DNA of 64,000 nt from an uncultured Alphaproteobacteria bacterium (GCA_902629125.1 CACOPQ010000002.1:1-64000), one strand, 5' to 3'; shown: positions 38,272 through 48,609, numbered from the stretch's first letter. Notes: generated by a model not told the origin, from the letters alone. Made by a program: numbers and translations.

Positions 38272-39396
38272 TTATCCTAACCCGTTTGACCTGATAACTT
38301 TTAAAACTTTTTGACAAAACTCATTGTAAGCAGAGCCTTCGAGCCAGCGTGTAACACAAACAAGTTCAAAGTCAGGTTCAATCCAGATAAAATTACCACC
38401 AAATCCGACAGCACATACGCTATTACGCGAAGCGTTAGTCAGGCGCTTCCCGCTATTATTTAACCACCAGAATAGCCCATAATCTGGGTTTACGCGGCAA
38501 GGTGAAAGTGCTTGGCTGATATAATTTTCTGACAAAAGCTGTTTTCCATTCCAACGTCCTCGGTTCAACATGAGTAAACCTACGCGCGCCTGATCCAACG
38601 TGTTGATGAATAATCCTCCACCCCAGTGCGATCCGCCGGACACTGACTGAATTTGTCGACCTTCTAAATTTATCCAAGAATTCTTGTAGCCGTGCCACTC
38701 CCAGGTTGGGCTGGCACTAATCGGATCCATTATCCTTTTTTTAAGCAAATCAGGTAGTGGCTGTTTAGCTACTCGGAGCAAGGCAAGTGATAAGCGATTA
38801 ACTCGAACATCATTGTACTCCCAGTGAGTTCCAGGTTTCTTTAATTGTCTCTGTGTCCCTTTGGTCGTGTTGTCGCTTGGTTGAATCGTTAAATCCCGGT
38901 TATGGTCGACCTGGTCTGGTTTTCCCCATAATTCACCATGCCATTCACTGGTCATCTGTAACATCTGCCGCCAAGTGATATCTTTGTTTTGATCGCTATC
39001 AAACCCACCGTCGTCGACAAGCTTTCTGATAGGATCGTCAAAGCTCGGGATAATGCCATCATCTAGCAATAGCCCCGCGCAAATCGACAGAAAGCTCTTG
39101 GCGACTGAAAACGTTATATCGGGACGAGAAATATCTCCCCATTTAGTTAATATTTTACCCTTTAAAAGAATAATCCCATGTGGCCCCTCTCTAGGACGTG
39201 TTTTTCCTATTATGTCACCCCAAGGTGGCGGTTCGGCAAATGCTCGGTTTTCAAGGGCTTTTTGGATGTTTCGGTCTAATTTTGCCTCGTTTTTGAGCGC
39301 AAAGTTGACTGCCGGTTGCAGTCGTTCCCGCCAAAAAGCACGCTCTGATGACCATTTTTGGTCTGTGGTGGGAAAATAATTTGAATGATCAAGCAT
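38272..39396 (-). CDS. serine hydrolase, beta-lactamase/class C-like
   Basis: FSVAKSFLSICAGLLLDDG (SxxK), YNDVRVN (Y-x-N-like), HWGGGLFIN. Confidence 0.85.
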   Translation of the reverse strand: MLDHSNYFPTTDQKWSSERAFWRERLQPAVNFALKNEAKLDRNIQKALENRAFAEPPPWGDIIGKTRPREGPHGIILLKGKILTKWGDISRPDITFSVAKSFLSICAGLLLDDGIIPSFDDPIRKLVDDGGFDSDQNKDITWRQMLQMTSEWHGELWGKPDQVDHNRDLTIQPSDNTTKGTQRQLKKPGTHWEYNDVRVNRLSLALLRVAKQPLPDLLKKRIMDPISASPTWEWHGYKNSWINLEGRQIQSVSGGSHWGGGLFINTLDQARVGLLMLNRGRWNGKQLLSENYISQALSPCRVNPDYGLFWWLNNSGKRLTNASRNSVCAVGFGGNFIWIEPDFELVCVTRWLEGSAYNEFCQKVLKVIRSNGLG

Positions 39397-39460
39397 TGTA
39401 AACGCTCACTGAATAAATAGATGATTGAAATAATGAAAAGTTATTTGAAAGCGGATTACA

Positions 39461-40732
39461 TTAGCGTTTCTCGAAATCTATACGCTCGTCAATAGGAAGT
39501 TTCATAAGGTGCCGACGAAACACATCCAAAGTCAGCTCAATCGCTCCCAGACGCACCCATTCATGACCACCTAGTATTCTGGCTTTTCTGCAATAAGAGC
39601 CACCCATTGTCGATATACCTATAATAATATCGCCGCCAGCTTCGATGCCATCCTTGTCTTGATCGATATTTAACAGTGTGGCGAAGGCATAGGTTGAAGC
39701 CGCCTCAGTTCTGAGAGCAGTAGAAATTTTTTCTGCACTCTCAGTGTTAAAAGAAATAGCTTCCTCCTGTAAAGTAAGGTTGACGGCCCGAGATAATTCT
39801 TTGAGATTTCTAGAAACTAAACTTCTTATTACGGGGTCCGGGTCTCCAACTGGGGGGTTCAGGCGGGCTGAAATTGCACCGCTTGTATACATTTCAGCTG
39901 TAGCAAGAGTTGAATTTGTTCTGGCCAATTCTGCTAAAATTGATCCTTCCAGCGTTGCACTGTCTTCAGCAATTATAAAATTTCCAAATCTTTCCCTTAC
40001 AGTCTCTGTTATAGGTTGCAGTATTTTCTCTGTTTCAGACTCATTTTCTGCCTGAATAACAATCTTTGTTTCAAGTTGTGGATAATGAGCTTGAAAACCA
40101 AGTTTAACGAATTCTTTATTTTTATCTGTTTCAATATCATTTAACATCTGATCTGCACGAGACTCTCCAATTCCAAATGAATGAAAGCGTTTAAGCGTCG
40201 TCAGTTTTTTAACGCCACTCATTTCGAGTAAGCGCGGTATTATTTGTTCGTCCAACATACGCTTCATTTCTCTCGGCACCCCGGGCGTGAAAAAGAATCT
40301 TGCATTGCCAATATCAATCGCAAAACCGCACGCTGTGCCTATTGGATTATCAATAAATTCCGCGCCTTCCGGGAGTAACGCTTGTTTTTTATTGTTTGGA
40401 GGCATGGTCCTACCTCGTCTCTCATAAAAAGTTAGCATCTTATCTAACCATGCCTGGTTTAATTTGAGTTTTACACCTGCAGCTTCTGCCGCAATTTCTT
40501 GTGATAAATCGTCAACTGTAGGTCCTAATCCACCGTTTACGATAACAATATCTGCTCGTTTGGAGGCTTGTTCAAACGCTTCTCGCAGGTCTTCACGGCT
40601 GTCTCCAACAATTGTACCCCAGTGCATTTTTAAGCTTACTTCGTTAAGGCGACTAGCCATGTGACTGTAGTTTGTGTTGACAGTTTTACCGGTTAAAATT
40701 TCATCACCAGTACACAGTATTTCAATTAACAT
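39461..40732 (-). CDS. cinA: CinA-like protein (MoCF-type domain plus degenerate C-terminal amidase-like domain)
   Basis: EILCTGDEILTGKTVNTNYSHMASRL, DIVIVNGGLGPTVDDLSQEIAAEAAG, IGTACGFAIDIGNARFFFTPGVPREM. Confidence 0.88.
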   Translation of the reverse strand: MLIEILCTGDEILTGKTVNTNYSHMASRLNEVSLKMHWGTIVGDSREDLREAFEQASKRADIVIVNGGLGPTVDDLSQEIAAEAAGVKLKLNQAWLDKMLTFYERRGRTMPPNNKKQALLPEGAEFIDNPIGTACGFAIDIGNARFFFTPGVPREMKRMLDEQIIPRLLEMSGVKKLTTLKRFHSFGIGESRADQMLNDIETDKNKEFVKLGFQAHYPQLETKIVIQAENESETEKILQPITETVRERFGNFIIAEDSATLEGSILAELARTNSTLATAEMYTSGAISARLNPPVGDPDPVIRSLVSRNLKELSRAVNLTLQEEAISFNTESAEKISTALRTEAASTYAFATLLNIDQDKDGIEAGGDIIIGISTMGGSYCRKARILGGHEWVRLGAIELTLDVFRRHLMKLPIDERIDFEKR

Positions 40733-40830
40733 TTTTTTATCTCAACAATAGGTTTAAAAATATTCCGTCTATAAGTGGTGTCTATAATTGATACCTTTAA
40801 CGTCACAACTTTCTTTAGATCAGAGGTCGT

Positions 40831-41805
40831 TCATCTAGGGTCGTATACTATGTCCTCTCGAGGTATGGTCTCGTCCCTCAAAAACGATTTTATATTGGTT
40901 ATCGCTCGCTCCGAGATATCATCAAAATTATCCAGCGTAGCTCCAGCGCAATGCGGGGAAATCACAGTATTTTCTAACTCTAGAAGGGACGCATTATCGG
41001 GTGGCTCTTTTGAAAAAGTATCGAGGGCTGCTGAAAATAATTGCCCTGTCTCTAGCGCCTCTACTAGTGCAGTCTCGTCGATAAGACCGCCCCTAGCGCA
41101 ATTTATGAGCATAGCACCTTTTTTTATATTTTTTATCGCTTTTTTGTCTATAAGGTTCCTCGTATCGGCATTCAGTGGGCAGTGAAGGGTGATAATATCT
41201 GAAAGTTTAAGAATCTGACTAAGATCAACCCGTTTCAGGTTCAGCGTTCTATGCAATTTTTGTGGTGCTGGCACAGGATCACAATAAAGAATATTTACTC
41301 CAAAGGCATATAAAAGCTTAGCAACTTGACGCCCAATAGCTCCTAGTCCAACAATACCAACTGTTTTTCCATGTATATGTTGATTGGAACCCCGTGCAAT
41401 CTCTTTTTCCCATGATCCGGCGCGAGTACTTTTGTCAAAAGTTACAAGTTGACGGCTGGCAGCGAGCATCATCATCAGGGTATGCTCAGCTACAGGAACA
41501 GCATTACCTGCATTCAATCTACCAACACCTATTTTATGCTCTATACAGTAGTCTAAGTCTATATTATCTACACCGGCCCCTAATTTTTGTATATACAATA
41601 AATTTTCTGCCTCAGCAAGGAGTTTTTCGTTTAAAGGGGCACCCATGACTAATGCCGCAGTTGCATTCTTTATCGCAGTTTTTCTTTCTTTAAACGTAGT
41701 CCGATCTATCGGAACAAGGGTCCAACCTCGAGGTAATTTTGAGAGAAGTTTGCCCGAGATAATTGGCGAAAAGCGATCGAGTAAGGCTACCGTTACAGAG
41801 TCCAT
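40831..41805 (-). CDS. D-isomer-specific 2-hydroxyacid dehydrogenase
   Basis: KTVGIVGLGAIGRQVAKLL, CPLNADTRNLIDKKAIKNIKKGAMLINCARGGLIDETAL, VISPHCAGAT. Confidence 0.93.
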   Translation of the reverse strand: MDSVTVALLDRFSPIISGKLLSKLPRGWTLVPIDRTTFKERKTAIKNATAALVMGAPLNEKLLAEAENLLYIQKLGAGVDNIDLDYCIEHKIGVGRLNAGNAVPVAEHTLMMMLAASRQLVTFDKSTRAGSWEKEIARGSNQHIHGKTVGIVGLGAIGRQVAKLLYAFGVNILYCDPVPAPQKLHRTLNLKRVDLSQILKLSDIITLHCPLNADTRNLIDKKAIKNIKKGAMLINCARGGLIDETALVEALETGQLFSAALDTFSKEPPDNASLLELENTVISPHCAGATLDNFDDISERAITNIKSFLRDETIPREDIVYDPR

Positions 41806-41882
41806 AAGGAACAATCCTAGAAATTGTTAGGGTGCGTCAAGATTATCCTACAAACTAAAAAAGTTGTCATTACGATAACCAT

Positions 41883-42794
41883 TCAGATCATTCCTAATGC
41901 CTCAGTAATAAATTGCCTGTTTACATAGTCTGCTGCGTTCCTTCCTCGCCTTTTGGCAATTGATCTTATCAGAGCACTCTCATCTATCAAACATTGAATG
42001 CCTTCTATACTAAATTCACCATTTACCGAAAACATATCTTCTTCAGTATATTCTTTCCATGCTGCATCTGCGTGCTTTCCAGAAATACCAGTTTCTTTGA
42101 TAGCTATGTCTCGCATAAGTTTTTGATCACTAAAAAAAAGTCGATGAGCTTTGATGAAAGCTCTCATAAAACCCGTAAGCAATTTTGAATTGTTTTGGGC
42201 CCAGCGTGCGTCGACATTTAAGGAAGTGAACTGAAAGTGAGGAAAATAACTTTTGGGTTCTACTATGGAATTAAATCCCTGTTCTAATGCGATTTGATTT
42301 AATGGTGTGCCTTGGAGGCCAGCATCTATTTCTTCTGATTGAAGTTTTTCCCACCGCGCTAGGATTGGACCAACTTCAGCCAACTCATAATCTTTTGGAT
42401 AATTCAGTCCTTTTGTCTCGAGTATTTTCATTATCAATGACGAGCTCCCCGCTAATTTTGAGGACACACCAATTACCTTGTTCTTTAAATCACTGAATTC
42501 CTTTATTGATGGTTTAGCAATAAGCGAAAATGGCAGTTTATTAATATTACCACCTATTATTGTTAGAGTGCCACCTGCCTCATGACTAAGAATAACGTGT
42601 TCCGTAACCCCAAGTGCAAGCTGCACCTTACCCTTTTCAAGTCGTGCCGTTACTTCGTCAATAGGTTCGTGCAATTCGATATCAACTTGCAGGTTCTCTT
42701 CTTTAAAAAGATCGCAGTGGGTGGCAACCCATATAGGCATGTTAAAATAATTTCGTGAAACCGCTGCAAGTTTTATTGTTTGGGTGGAGTTCAT
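41883..42794 (-). CDS. NMT1/THI5-like substrate-binding-fold protein without evident signal peptide
   Basis: IWVATHCDLFKEENLQVDIELH, GKVQLALGVTEHVIL, KPSIKEFSDLKNKVIGVSS; N-terminus MNSTQTIKLAAVSRNYFN lacks a hydrophobic leader. Confidence 0.8.
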   Translation of the reverse strand: MNSTQTIKLAAVSRNYFNMPIWVATHCDLFKEENLQVDIELHEPIDEVTARLEKGKVQLALGVTEHVILSHEAGGTLTIIGGNINKLPFSLIAKPSIKEFSDLKNKVIGVSSKLAGSSSLIMKILETKGLNYPKDYELAEVGPILARWEKLQSEEIDAGLQGTPLNQIALEQGFNSIVEPKSYFPHFQFTSLNVDARWAQNNSKLLTGFMRAFIKAHRLFFSDQKLMRDIAIKETGISGKHADAAWKEYTEEDMFSVNGEFSIEGIQCLIDESALIRSIAKRRGRNAADYVNRQFITEALGMI

Positions 42795-42894
42795 ATTTTT
42801 ATCAAATCTTTAGTTTCATAGTTGTTAATTCAGTAAGCATCTTGTTAAGATTTTACAAACTGAAAATAATTTATCTCAGCTGAGAGGGTCTAAA

Positions 42895-43638
42895 ATGGAA
42901 ACTTCTGCTAAACGTGTTTATGGTGCCAAAGCTCGCATGGCGCTCATGGTACCATCAACTAATACTGTAGCGGAAACCGAATTTTGGGAAATGGCACCGG
43001 ATGGAATAACTATACATACTTCGCGAATGCCGTTTTTCGCTGAACGGTTTGAAAAGCCTTTCGATGAAATGGAAAGCCATTTGCCCCGTGTAATAGACGA
43101 AGTAAATTCTGCAGAACCAGATGTTATCGCTTATGCTTGCACAGCTAGTTCAGCCAAAGGTAACCCAAAAGTGTATGAAACTGAGCTTTCAAAAAAGACA
43201 GGGAAGCCAACAGTAACCGCAGCAGCGGCACTTGTAGAGGCAATGAGAGTTTTTAAAGCTAAGAACATAATTATGATCACACCATATCCCCAGGAAACCA
43301 ATGATAAAGAATGCGGATTCTTCAAAGAGAATGGGGTTGAGGTTATACAGGACGAAAGTATTATCGTGGACGAATCACAGCAAAAATTTAAAAACATGAA
43401 CCGGGTCCCGAGTGATTTAATTGTGGAAAGAGCCATAAACTTGGGCAGTCAAAAAAATGTCGAAGCAGTGGTTTTAAGCTGTTGCGATATGCCTACTTTA
43501 GCAGCGATTCCCAAGATCGAGAGCGCGCTCGGTAAACCGGTTACATCAAGTACGCAATCATTATTTTGGCGAACGATGAAAGCAGCAAAGCTCCCTGACC
43601 AAATCAAGGGTAGGGGGCTGCTTTTTGAGATGTCCTAA
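42895..43638 (+). CDS. maleate isomerase/Asp-Glu racemase-family protein
   Basis: RMALMVPSTNTVAETEFWEMAPDGITIHTSRM, VIAYACTASSAKGN, AVVLSCCDMPTLAAIP. Confidence 0.85.
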   Translation: METSAKRVYGAKARMALMVPSTNTVAETEFWEMAPDGITIHTSRMPFFAERFEKPFDEMESHLPRVIDEVNSAEPDVIAYACTASSAKGNPKVYETELSKKTGKPTVTAAAALVEAMRVFKAKNIIMITPYPQETNDKECGFFKENGVEVIQDESIIVDESQQKFKNMNRVPSDLIVERAINLGSQKNVEAVVLSCCDMPTLAAIPKIESALGKPVTSSTQSLFWRTMKAAKLPDQIKGRGLLFEMS

Positions 43639-43666
43639 AAATTTATAAGCAAAGTTTGGTAAAGTT

Positions 43667-44821
43667 ATGAATTCACCTCTTTTATTTTCACCTTTTACTC
43701 TCAGAGATATAGAACTTAAAAACCGAGTAGTGATTGCTCCAATGCATCAGTATTCGGGCGTTAGAGGTTTTCCTACTGATTGGCATGTTATGAGCGTAGG
43801 GCGTTACGCTGCAGGTGGAGCAGGTCTTGTTTTCGTTGAGTCAACAAAAGTAGAACGAAGAGGTTGTGGAACAGTTGGTGATCTTGGTTTGTGGAATGAC
43901 GAATTTATTCCTCACTTCAAAAAAATATCTGACTTTATTAGATTGCATGGCTCTTGCCCCGGTATTCAATTGGGTCATAGTGGAAGAAAGGCTCGAAGGT
44001 ATAGGCCTTGGGAAGGAGGAAAACCCCTCGACCCTTTGCCAGAAATTGAAGATTGGGAAAGCTGGGAATTAGTCTCCTCGACAGGCGAAGGTGATCCCGG
44101 GGATCCACCCCCTCGTTCACTATCCGTCGATGAAGTCCAAGACATTGTCCAAAAATGGGGAGATGCCGCTGAACGCGCTAACAAAGCCGGTTTTGATGTC
44201 TTGGAGATCCATGCAGCCCATGGTTATTTAATACACCAATTTCTCTCACCTCATGTTAATCGCCGGAATGATAGATACGGTGGGTCGGAGGAAAATAGAA
44301 TGAGGTTTGCCTTAGAAATCGTGGAGGAAGTACGTTCACGATGGCCCGACGGTAAACCATTATTTGTTAGATTGTCGGTTGAAGATGATGCGGGCTGGGG
44401 ACCCGATGAGAATGTTAGGCTTTCCGTTCTACTCAAGCAAAAAGGCGTTGATGTGATAGATTGTTCATCAGGAGGTATAAAAGGGGCGCCGGTAGTTAGC
44501 GCCGGGCCGGTTGGGTATGGGTATCAAGTACCATATGCAGATAAGCTTAAAGCAGAAGCTAAAATAAATACCATGGCTGTAGGTTTGATCGTGCACGCTG
44601 ACCAAGCAGAAGAAATCCTCCAAAAACAAAGGGCTGATCTAATTGCTATAGCAAGAGAGGCGATGCATAATCCAAATTGGCCCATTGATGCGGCACAAAA
44701 GCTTGGAGTCTCGAGTTCTTATAGCCTCATGCCTAGCCCTTATGAATATTGGCTTGAAAAACGCTCAAAGCAGGTGCAGAACCTTGTCCCATCTACGCAT
44801 TCAAAGGGTATTGCAATCTGA
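43667..44821 (+). CDS. NADH:flavin oxidoreductase/Old Yellow Enzyme family
   Basis: KNRVVIAPMHQYSG, GIQLGHSGRKAR, FDVLEIHAAHGYLIHQFLSPHVNRRNDRYGGSEENRMRF. Confidence 0.95.
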   Translation: MNSPLLFSPFTLRDIELKNRVVIAPMHQYSGVRGFPTDWHVMSVGRYAAGGAGLVFVESTKVERRGCGTVGDLGLWNDEFIPHFKKISDFIRLHGSCPGIQLGHSGRKARRYRPWEGGKPLDPLPEIEDWESWELVSSTGEGDPGDPPPRSLSVDEVQDIVQKWGDAAERANKAGFDVLEIHAAHGYLIHQFLSPHVNRRNDRYGGSEENRMRFALEIVEEVRSRWPDGKPLFVRLSVEDDAGWGPDENVRLSVLLKQKGVDVIDCSSGGIKGAPVVSAGPVGYGYQVPYADKLKAEAKINTMAVGLIVHADQAEEILQKQRADLIAIAREAMHNPNWPIDAAQKLGVSSSYSLMPSPYEYWLEKRSKQVQNLVPSTHSKGIAI

Positions 44822-44886
44822 CTTATACATCTCATTGCCAGTGAAGGTTACAATAGGTACTTAGAAAGAACTTTGGAGGTAAGAAA

Positions 44887-46476
44887 ATGAACTTAACTCA
44901 TTCACCTTCTAGAGCATTAGGAGGAATGGTAGCTTCTGCGCACCCCCTAGCTTCGGCAGCTGGGGCGGAAATCTTGAAAAGTGGCGGCAACGCTTTTGAT
45001 GCCATGGTTGCTACAGTTTCTACACTAAATGTTGTGGAACCATTCATGTCTAGTCTAGCGGGGTTGGGGGTTGCAACATGCTGGATTAGTGCAGAAAAGC
45101 GTGTCAGGTGTCTTGATTTTACGCCTAATGTTCCATTTGACTTTAAGTCAAATGTCCTAACTAGAGAAGATACCATGACAGGGCCCTCTGCCAGTGGAAT
45201 ACCTGGAAACTTAGCTGGTTGGAGCGAACTACTAGATACTTATGGCAGAAGAAAATTATCGGATGTATTGTCTCCTGCCATCAAGCATGCGCGTGATGGT
45301 TTTCCTGTATCAGCCCTCTACGCTCACATGGCTCATACTACGGCCAGCAGGGCATGTACGTCCGAATGGAGCAAAATATATAGTGCCCCCTCAGAAAAGG
45401 TTTGCGAGGGATGGGTTTTGAAGCAACCCGAATTAGCTAAAACCTTCGAAGGTATCGCATCACAAGGAAGTTCATATCTTTATGACGGTGCGCTGGGTAA
45501 AAAAATAATTGATCATCTGCAAGAGCTGGGTGGCTGTATGTCTATCAGAGACTTGCGGTCAGTCAAACCGGAATGGCAAGAACCTATTAGCGCTATGTAC
45601 CGGGGGTTTGATATACATGTACCACCCCCGCCGGCCGAAGCTTTTCAATTTCTATTAACGATGCGAATTTTAGAAGGCTTTGACTTAGATAAATCTGATC
45701 ACCTAGGCACCGAGCATCTTGATACAGTATTTCGTGCTATCCGCGTTGCGGCGGGTGTACGGATCGATAACAATAACAAATCAATTGAAGAAATCGTAGA
45801 GCTTTTGACTGATAGAAATATACAGCCCCTTCGGCAGCGTGTTGCCGATAAACAAGTTGTCGAAGGATTAACAGAACAATTTGGTGAACAAGTAACGCCT
45901 CAAATGGCAGAAAATAGATCTCATACGACTTCTATCTCGATCGCTGATCAAGAAGGTAATATGATTTGCCTTACTCAAAGTTTAGGTTCGCCGTGGGGGT
46001 CAACAGTTGTAATTCCTGGTACAGGAGTTTGCATGAACAACTTCATGTATTGGGGAGATTTGAATCCTGCATCACCAAATCATTTGGTGGGTGGACAGCG
46101 ATGGGCAATGTGTTTAAGTCCATCGATCTCGTTAAAAAATAATCAAGCTGTCTTAGCATTAGGGACTCCAGGAAGCTATGGCATCATGCAAACTCAGGCG
46201 CAGGCACTAGTGCACTACGCTGACTTCGGTTTAAATTTGAGGCAAGCAATAGAGGCACCTCGTGCAAGACTATTTGATGGAAAAGAGGTTGTGTTGGAGG
46301 ACCGCGTGGCTAATACAGTGACTGAGGAATTAAAACGTCGAGGTCATGAAATCAAAAATCCGGGTCCGTTTACAATGCAGTGTGGTGGGATGCAAGCGGT
46401 TTCACGAGATCCATCCTCAGGCTCGCTCGCCGGAACCGCGGACCCACGGAGAGACGGGGTGGCTATTGGTGTTTGA
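44887..46476 (+). CDS. gamma-glutamyltransferase family protein
   Basis: GGNAFDAMVATVSTLNVVEPFMSSLAGLG, SHTTSISIADQEGNMICLTQSLG, GGQRWAMCLSPSI. Confidence 0.93.
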   Translation: MNLTHSPSRALGGMVASAHPLASAAGAEILKSGGNAFDAMVATVSTLNVVEPFMSSLAGLGVATCWISAEKRVRCLDFTPNVPFDFKSNVLTREDTMTGPSASGIPGNLAGWSELLDTYGRRKLSDVLSPAIKHARDGFPVSALYAHMAHTTASRACTSEWSKIYSAPSEKVCEGWVLKQPELAKTFEGIASQGSSYLYDGALGKKIIDHLQELGGCMSIRDLRSVKPEWQEPISAMYRGFDIHVPPPPAEAFQFLLTMRILEGFDLDKSDHLGTEHLDTVFRAIRVAAGVRIDNNNKSIEEIVELLTDRNIQPLRQRVADKQVVEGLTEQFGEQVTPQMAENRSHTTSISIADQEGNMICLTQSLGSPWGSTVVIPGTGVCMNNFMYWGDLNPASPNHLVGGQRWAMCLSPSISLKNNQAVLALGTPGSYGIMQTQAQALVHYADFGLNLRQAIEAPRARLFDGKEVVLEDRVANTVTEELKRRGHEIKNPGPFTMQCGGMQAVSRDPSSGSLAGTADPRRDGVAIGV

Positions 46477-47283
46477 TTACTTTTTAGGTAACTGACCGAG
46501 ATCTAAAATACGTTTTTCAAATTCTGGTGCTAAAGCTGGATACCAGTCCGTCACTTTGGGGTCATGGCCAGAGATTAAAAACTCATAGCCTCCAGCAATT
46601 TTGATGCACTTGCGGTACCCTTCAATCATCTTCTGAAGATCGTGAAATATTGCGAACGGCCTTTCAAATTCAACTTCGTCGTAAAGATGGACTGCGTCTG
46701 ATGCTAGAAGTATCCATCCTCTGCTAGTATGGACTCGCAACGCTAGTTGCCCTCGTGAATGACCGCCTATTAAGTGGAACTCGATGCCTGGTGCAACAGT
46801 ATTTACCGTGTCCTCATAAAACTTTAATCTTTTATCATAAAGCAACTCAATTAATTTTTTCGTATCACGCGAATGGTAAGCAAGTCGGAAGGGCGCAAAT
46901 GTCATATCTGGGCCGGTGATTGATTTCATTTCTTCAGCGTGTATTGAAAATGTTGCGTTCGGATAATCATCTAAATTTCCAACATGATCAAAATGAGCAT
47001 GAGTTAATAAAACGTTTTCAACGGTACTAGCCTTAATCCCTATTTTAGAGAGGCTCTCGGCTGGTGACTCTAAAAAATTGCGTCCCCCTTCGCCTGACAG
47101 ATCAGGATTAAACCCAGTATCAACAACAAAAGTTTGACCATTGCCGGTTATAACATAGGTAAAGAAGTCTAAACCTCTAATCATCTTTGTAGGGTCGCCA
47201 CCTAAATAAGTCGCCCCGTCAGCGCGTTCTAATTGTTCTGCATATCTTATAGCGTAAACTTCGTATGTCGGAATATCAGTCAT
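46477..47283 (-). CDS. MBL-fold hydrolase, N-acyl-homoserine-lactonase-like
   Basis: FVVDTGFNPD, LLTHAHFDHVGNLDDYPNATFSIHAEE, HLIGGHSRGQLALRV, LLASDAVH. Confidence 0.88.
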   Translation of the reverse strand: MTDIPTYEVYAIRYAEQLERADGATYLGGDPTKMIRGLDFFTYVITGNGQTFVVDTGFNPDLSGEGGRNFLESPAESLSKIGIKASTVENVLLTHAHFDHVGNLDDYPNATFSIHAEEMKSITGPDMTFAPFRLAYHSRDTKKLIELLYDKRLKFYEDTVNTVAPGIEFHLIGGHSRGQLALRVHTSRGWILLASDAVHLYDEVEFERPFAIFHDLQKMIEGYRKCIKIAGGYEFLISGHDPKVTDWYPALAPEFEKRILDLGQLPKK

Positions 47284-47410
47284 CTTTCTAACTTCCTAAC
47301 CGCCGCGGTTACGGTTTTTAGTAATTTTTTAAATCGTACTAGTCGTCAGGTTCGACCCAAAGGTAAGTCTGGTAGAAATACGCCTCATTTTTTATATTAG
47401 CGGCTTATTT

Positions 47411-48535
47411 TTATAAAAATACTGCTAAAACGCCTGTGTAAGCATAGATTTCATCTCTGCTGATTTCGCCATTTGCATAGAAGCCTGCAAGTGGGAAATC
47501 TCCTAAAGTTTCCTTGATAATATCAACTTCCCTAGCGGAATCTGAAAATTGATTAGGTCCCCTTGCCGCGCATGAAATGTAAACACCACCTCTAATTTGT
47601 TTTTTGCCGATCCTACGTTTCAAATCTTCAGACATCCTATACATGTCCTTCACGGCGCTTTCTTTGTCGCGGCGGCAAAACAGTAATTTGTCTCCGTTAG
47701 AAATATTTTCGGAAATAGCTATGACTTTATTCTGGGGATCCAGACCGACCAAGTTCCTTACAGTGTAATCTGCCTTGTCAGATCCTGGTATTGGAAAGGC
47801 AACAAAGATTGTTCCGCCCATTTTTTGTAAGTTGTCGAGAAATTCTTCCCCTGTAACTTCTAACAAAACATCAAAGGCAGGCTTCCCATCGAGCTCCAAA
47901 ATGATGTTTTGTTGTGAGTTAGTGATAGTAAGTGTTTCACTTATTGGACTACAACCCTGACTTAGCCCTGTTAGCATCTCACATGTCTCTGGTGACAGTA
48001 GCGCCCCACTAATTGCCTTACCAGACTGATCTGAAATGTGCGGGCTTTCACCAGTAGCCGCTGTTAGACCACCAATTAAGTAACTATTTGTTTCTTGAGC
48101 TAGGTTCTTAATTGCCTCCGTGGTTGTCGGTTGTCTCGGATCTGCATGTGTTATTGCAAGGGGTATGTGCGCCCGCTCTAGCCACTTTGTTTCGCTTTCC
48201 TTGATTGCTGACCCTACATTCTCATTTCCAGAAAATATTTTGAAGCTCTCTTCTGGTAAATCTAAAAGTAGTACTGTTGCTGAGGTCTCACCGTAAAACT
48301 CGCCAAAGTTGCTCAAAACCCCGTACCCAACGGCACCTAACCATTTATTGCAGCTGGTTTCAATTTTCAATTGTTCGATAATGTGTTCTAAAGACACCAA
48401 AAGGTCTTCGGAAAGGTATATAATACCGAGGGTTCCCGAGCCTTTCTCTAATTTAAAAGAAAGATCACTAACGACATCTTGCCAATCCTTTTTCGTGCTG
48501 GTTGCGCTATAAAACGTTTTATCTGAATTGGCCAT
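47411..48535 (-). CDS. FIST-domain sensory protein
   Basis: GTLGIIYLSEDLL, WLGAVGYGVLS, SYLIGGLTAATG; C-terminal RIGKKQIRGGVYISCAARG, FPLAGFYANGEIS. Confidence 0.85.
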   Translation of the reverse strand: MANSDKTFYSATSTKKDWQDVVSDLSFKLEKGSGTLGIIYLSEDLLVSLEHIIEQLKIETSCNKWLGAVGYGVLSNFGEFYGETSATVLLLDLPEESFKIFSGNENVGSAIKESETKWLERAHIPLAITHADPRQPTTTEAIKNLAQETNSYLIGGLTAATGESPHISDQSGKAISGALLSPETCEMLTGLSQGCSPISETLTITNSQQNIILELDGKPAFDVLLEVTGEEFLDNLQKMGGTIFVAFPIPGSDKADYTVRNLVGLDPQNKVIAISENISNGDKLLFCRRDKESAVKDMYRMSEDLKRRIGKKQIRGGVYISCAARGPNQFSDSAREVDIIKETLGDFPLAGFYANGEISRDEIYAYTGVLAVFL

Positions 48536-48609
48536 TTTAACATTTTGCCTCAAATTAGAAGTTCAGCTTATTAGCAAAAGACGGTAAATTCTAGTTTTTG
48601 ATAAACTAC

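Noticed and set aside
39053-39379. Antisense ORF inside the serine hydrolase gene
   Set aside because: Composition and position match a shadow ORF of the conserved minus-strand gene.
42876-42893. 'ctcagctgagaggg' as part of a TPP riboswitch near the THI5-like gene
   Set aside because: The rest of the TPP aptamer consensus is missing and the THI5-like gene is on the opposite strand.
47297-47320. TAACCG-CCG-CGGTTA followed by T-rich DNA as a terminator
   Set aside because: The T-tract is on the plus strand while both flanking genes are on the minus strand; stem is only 6 bp.
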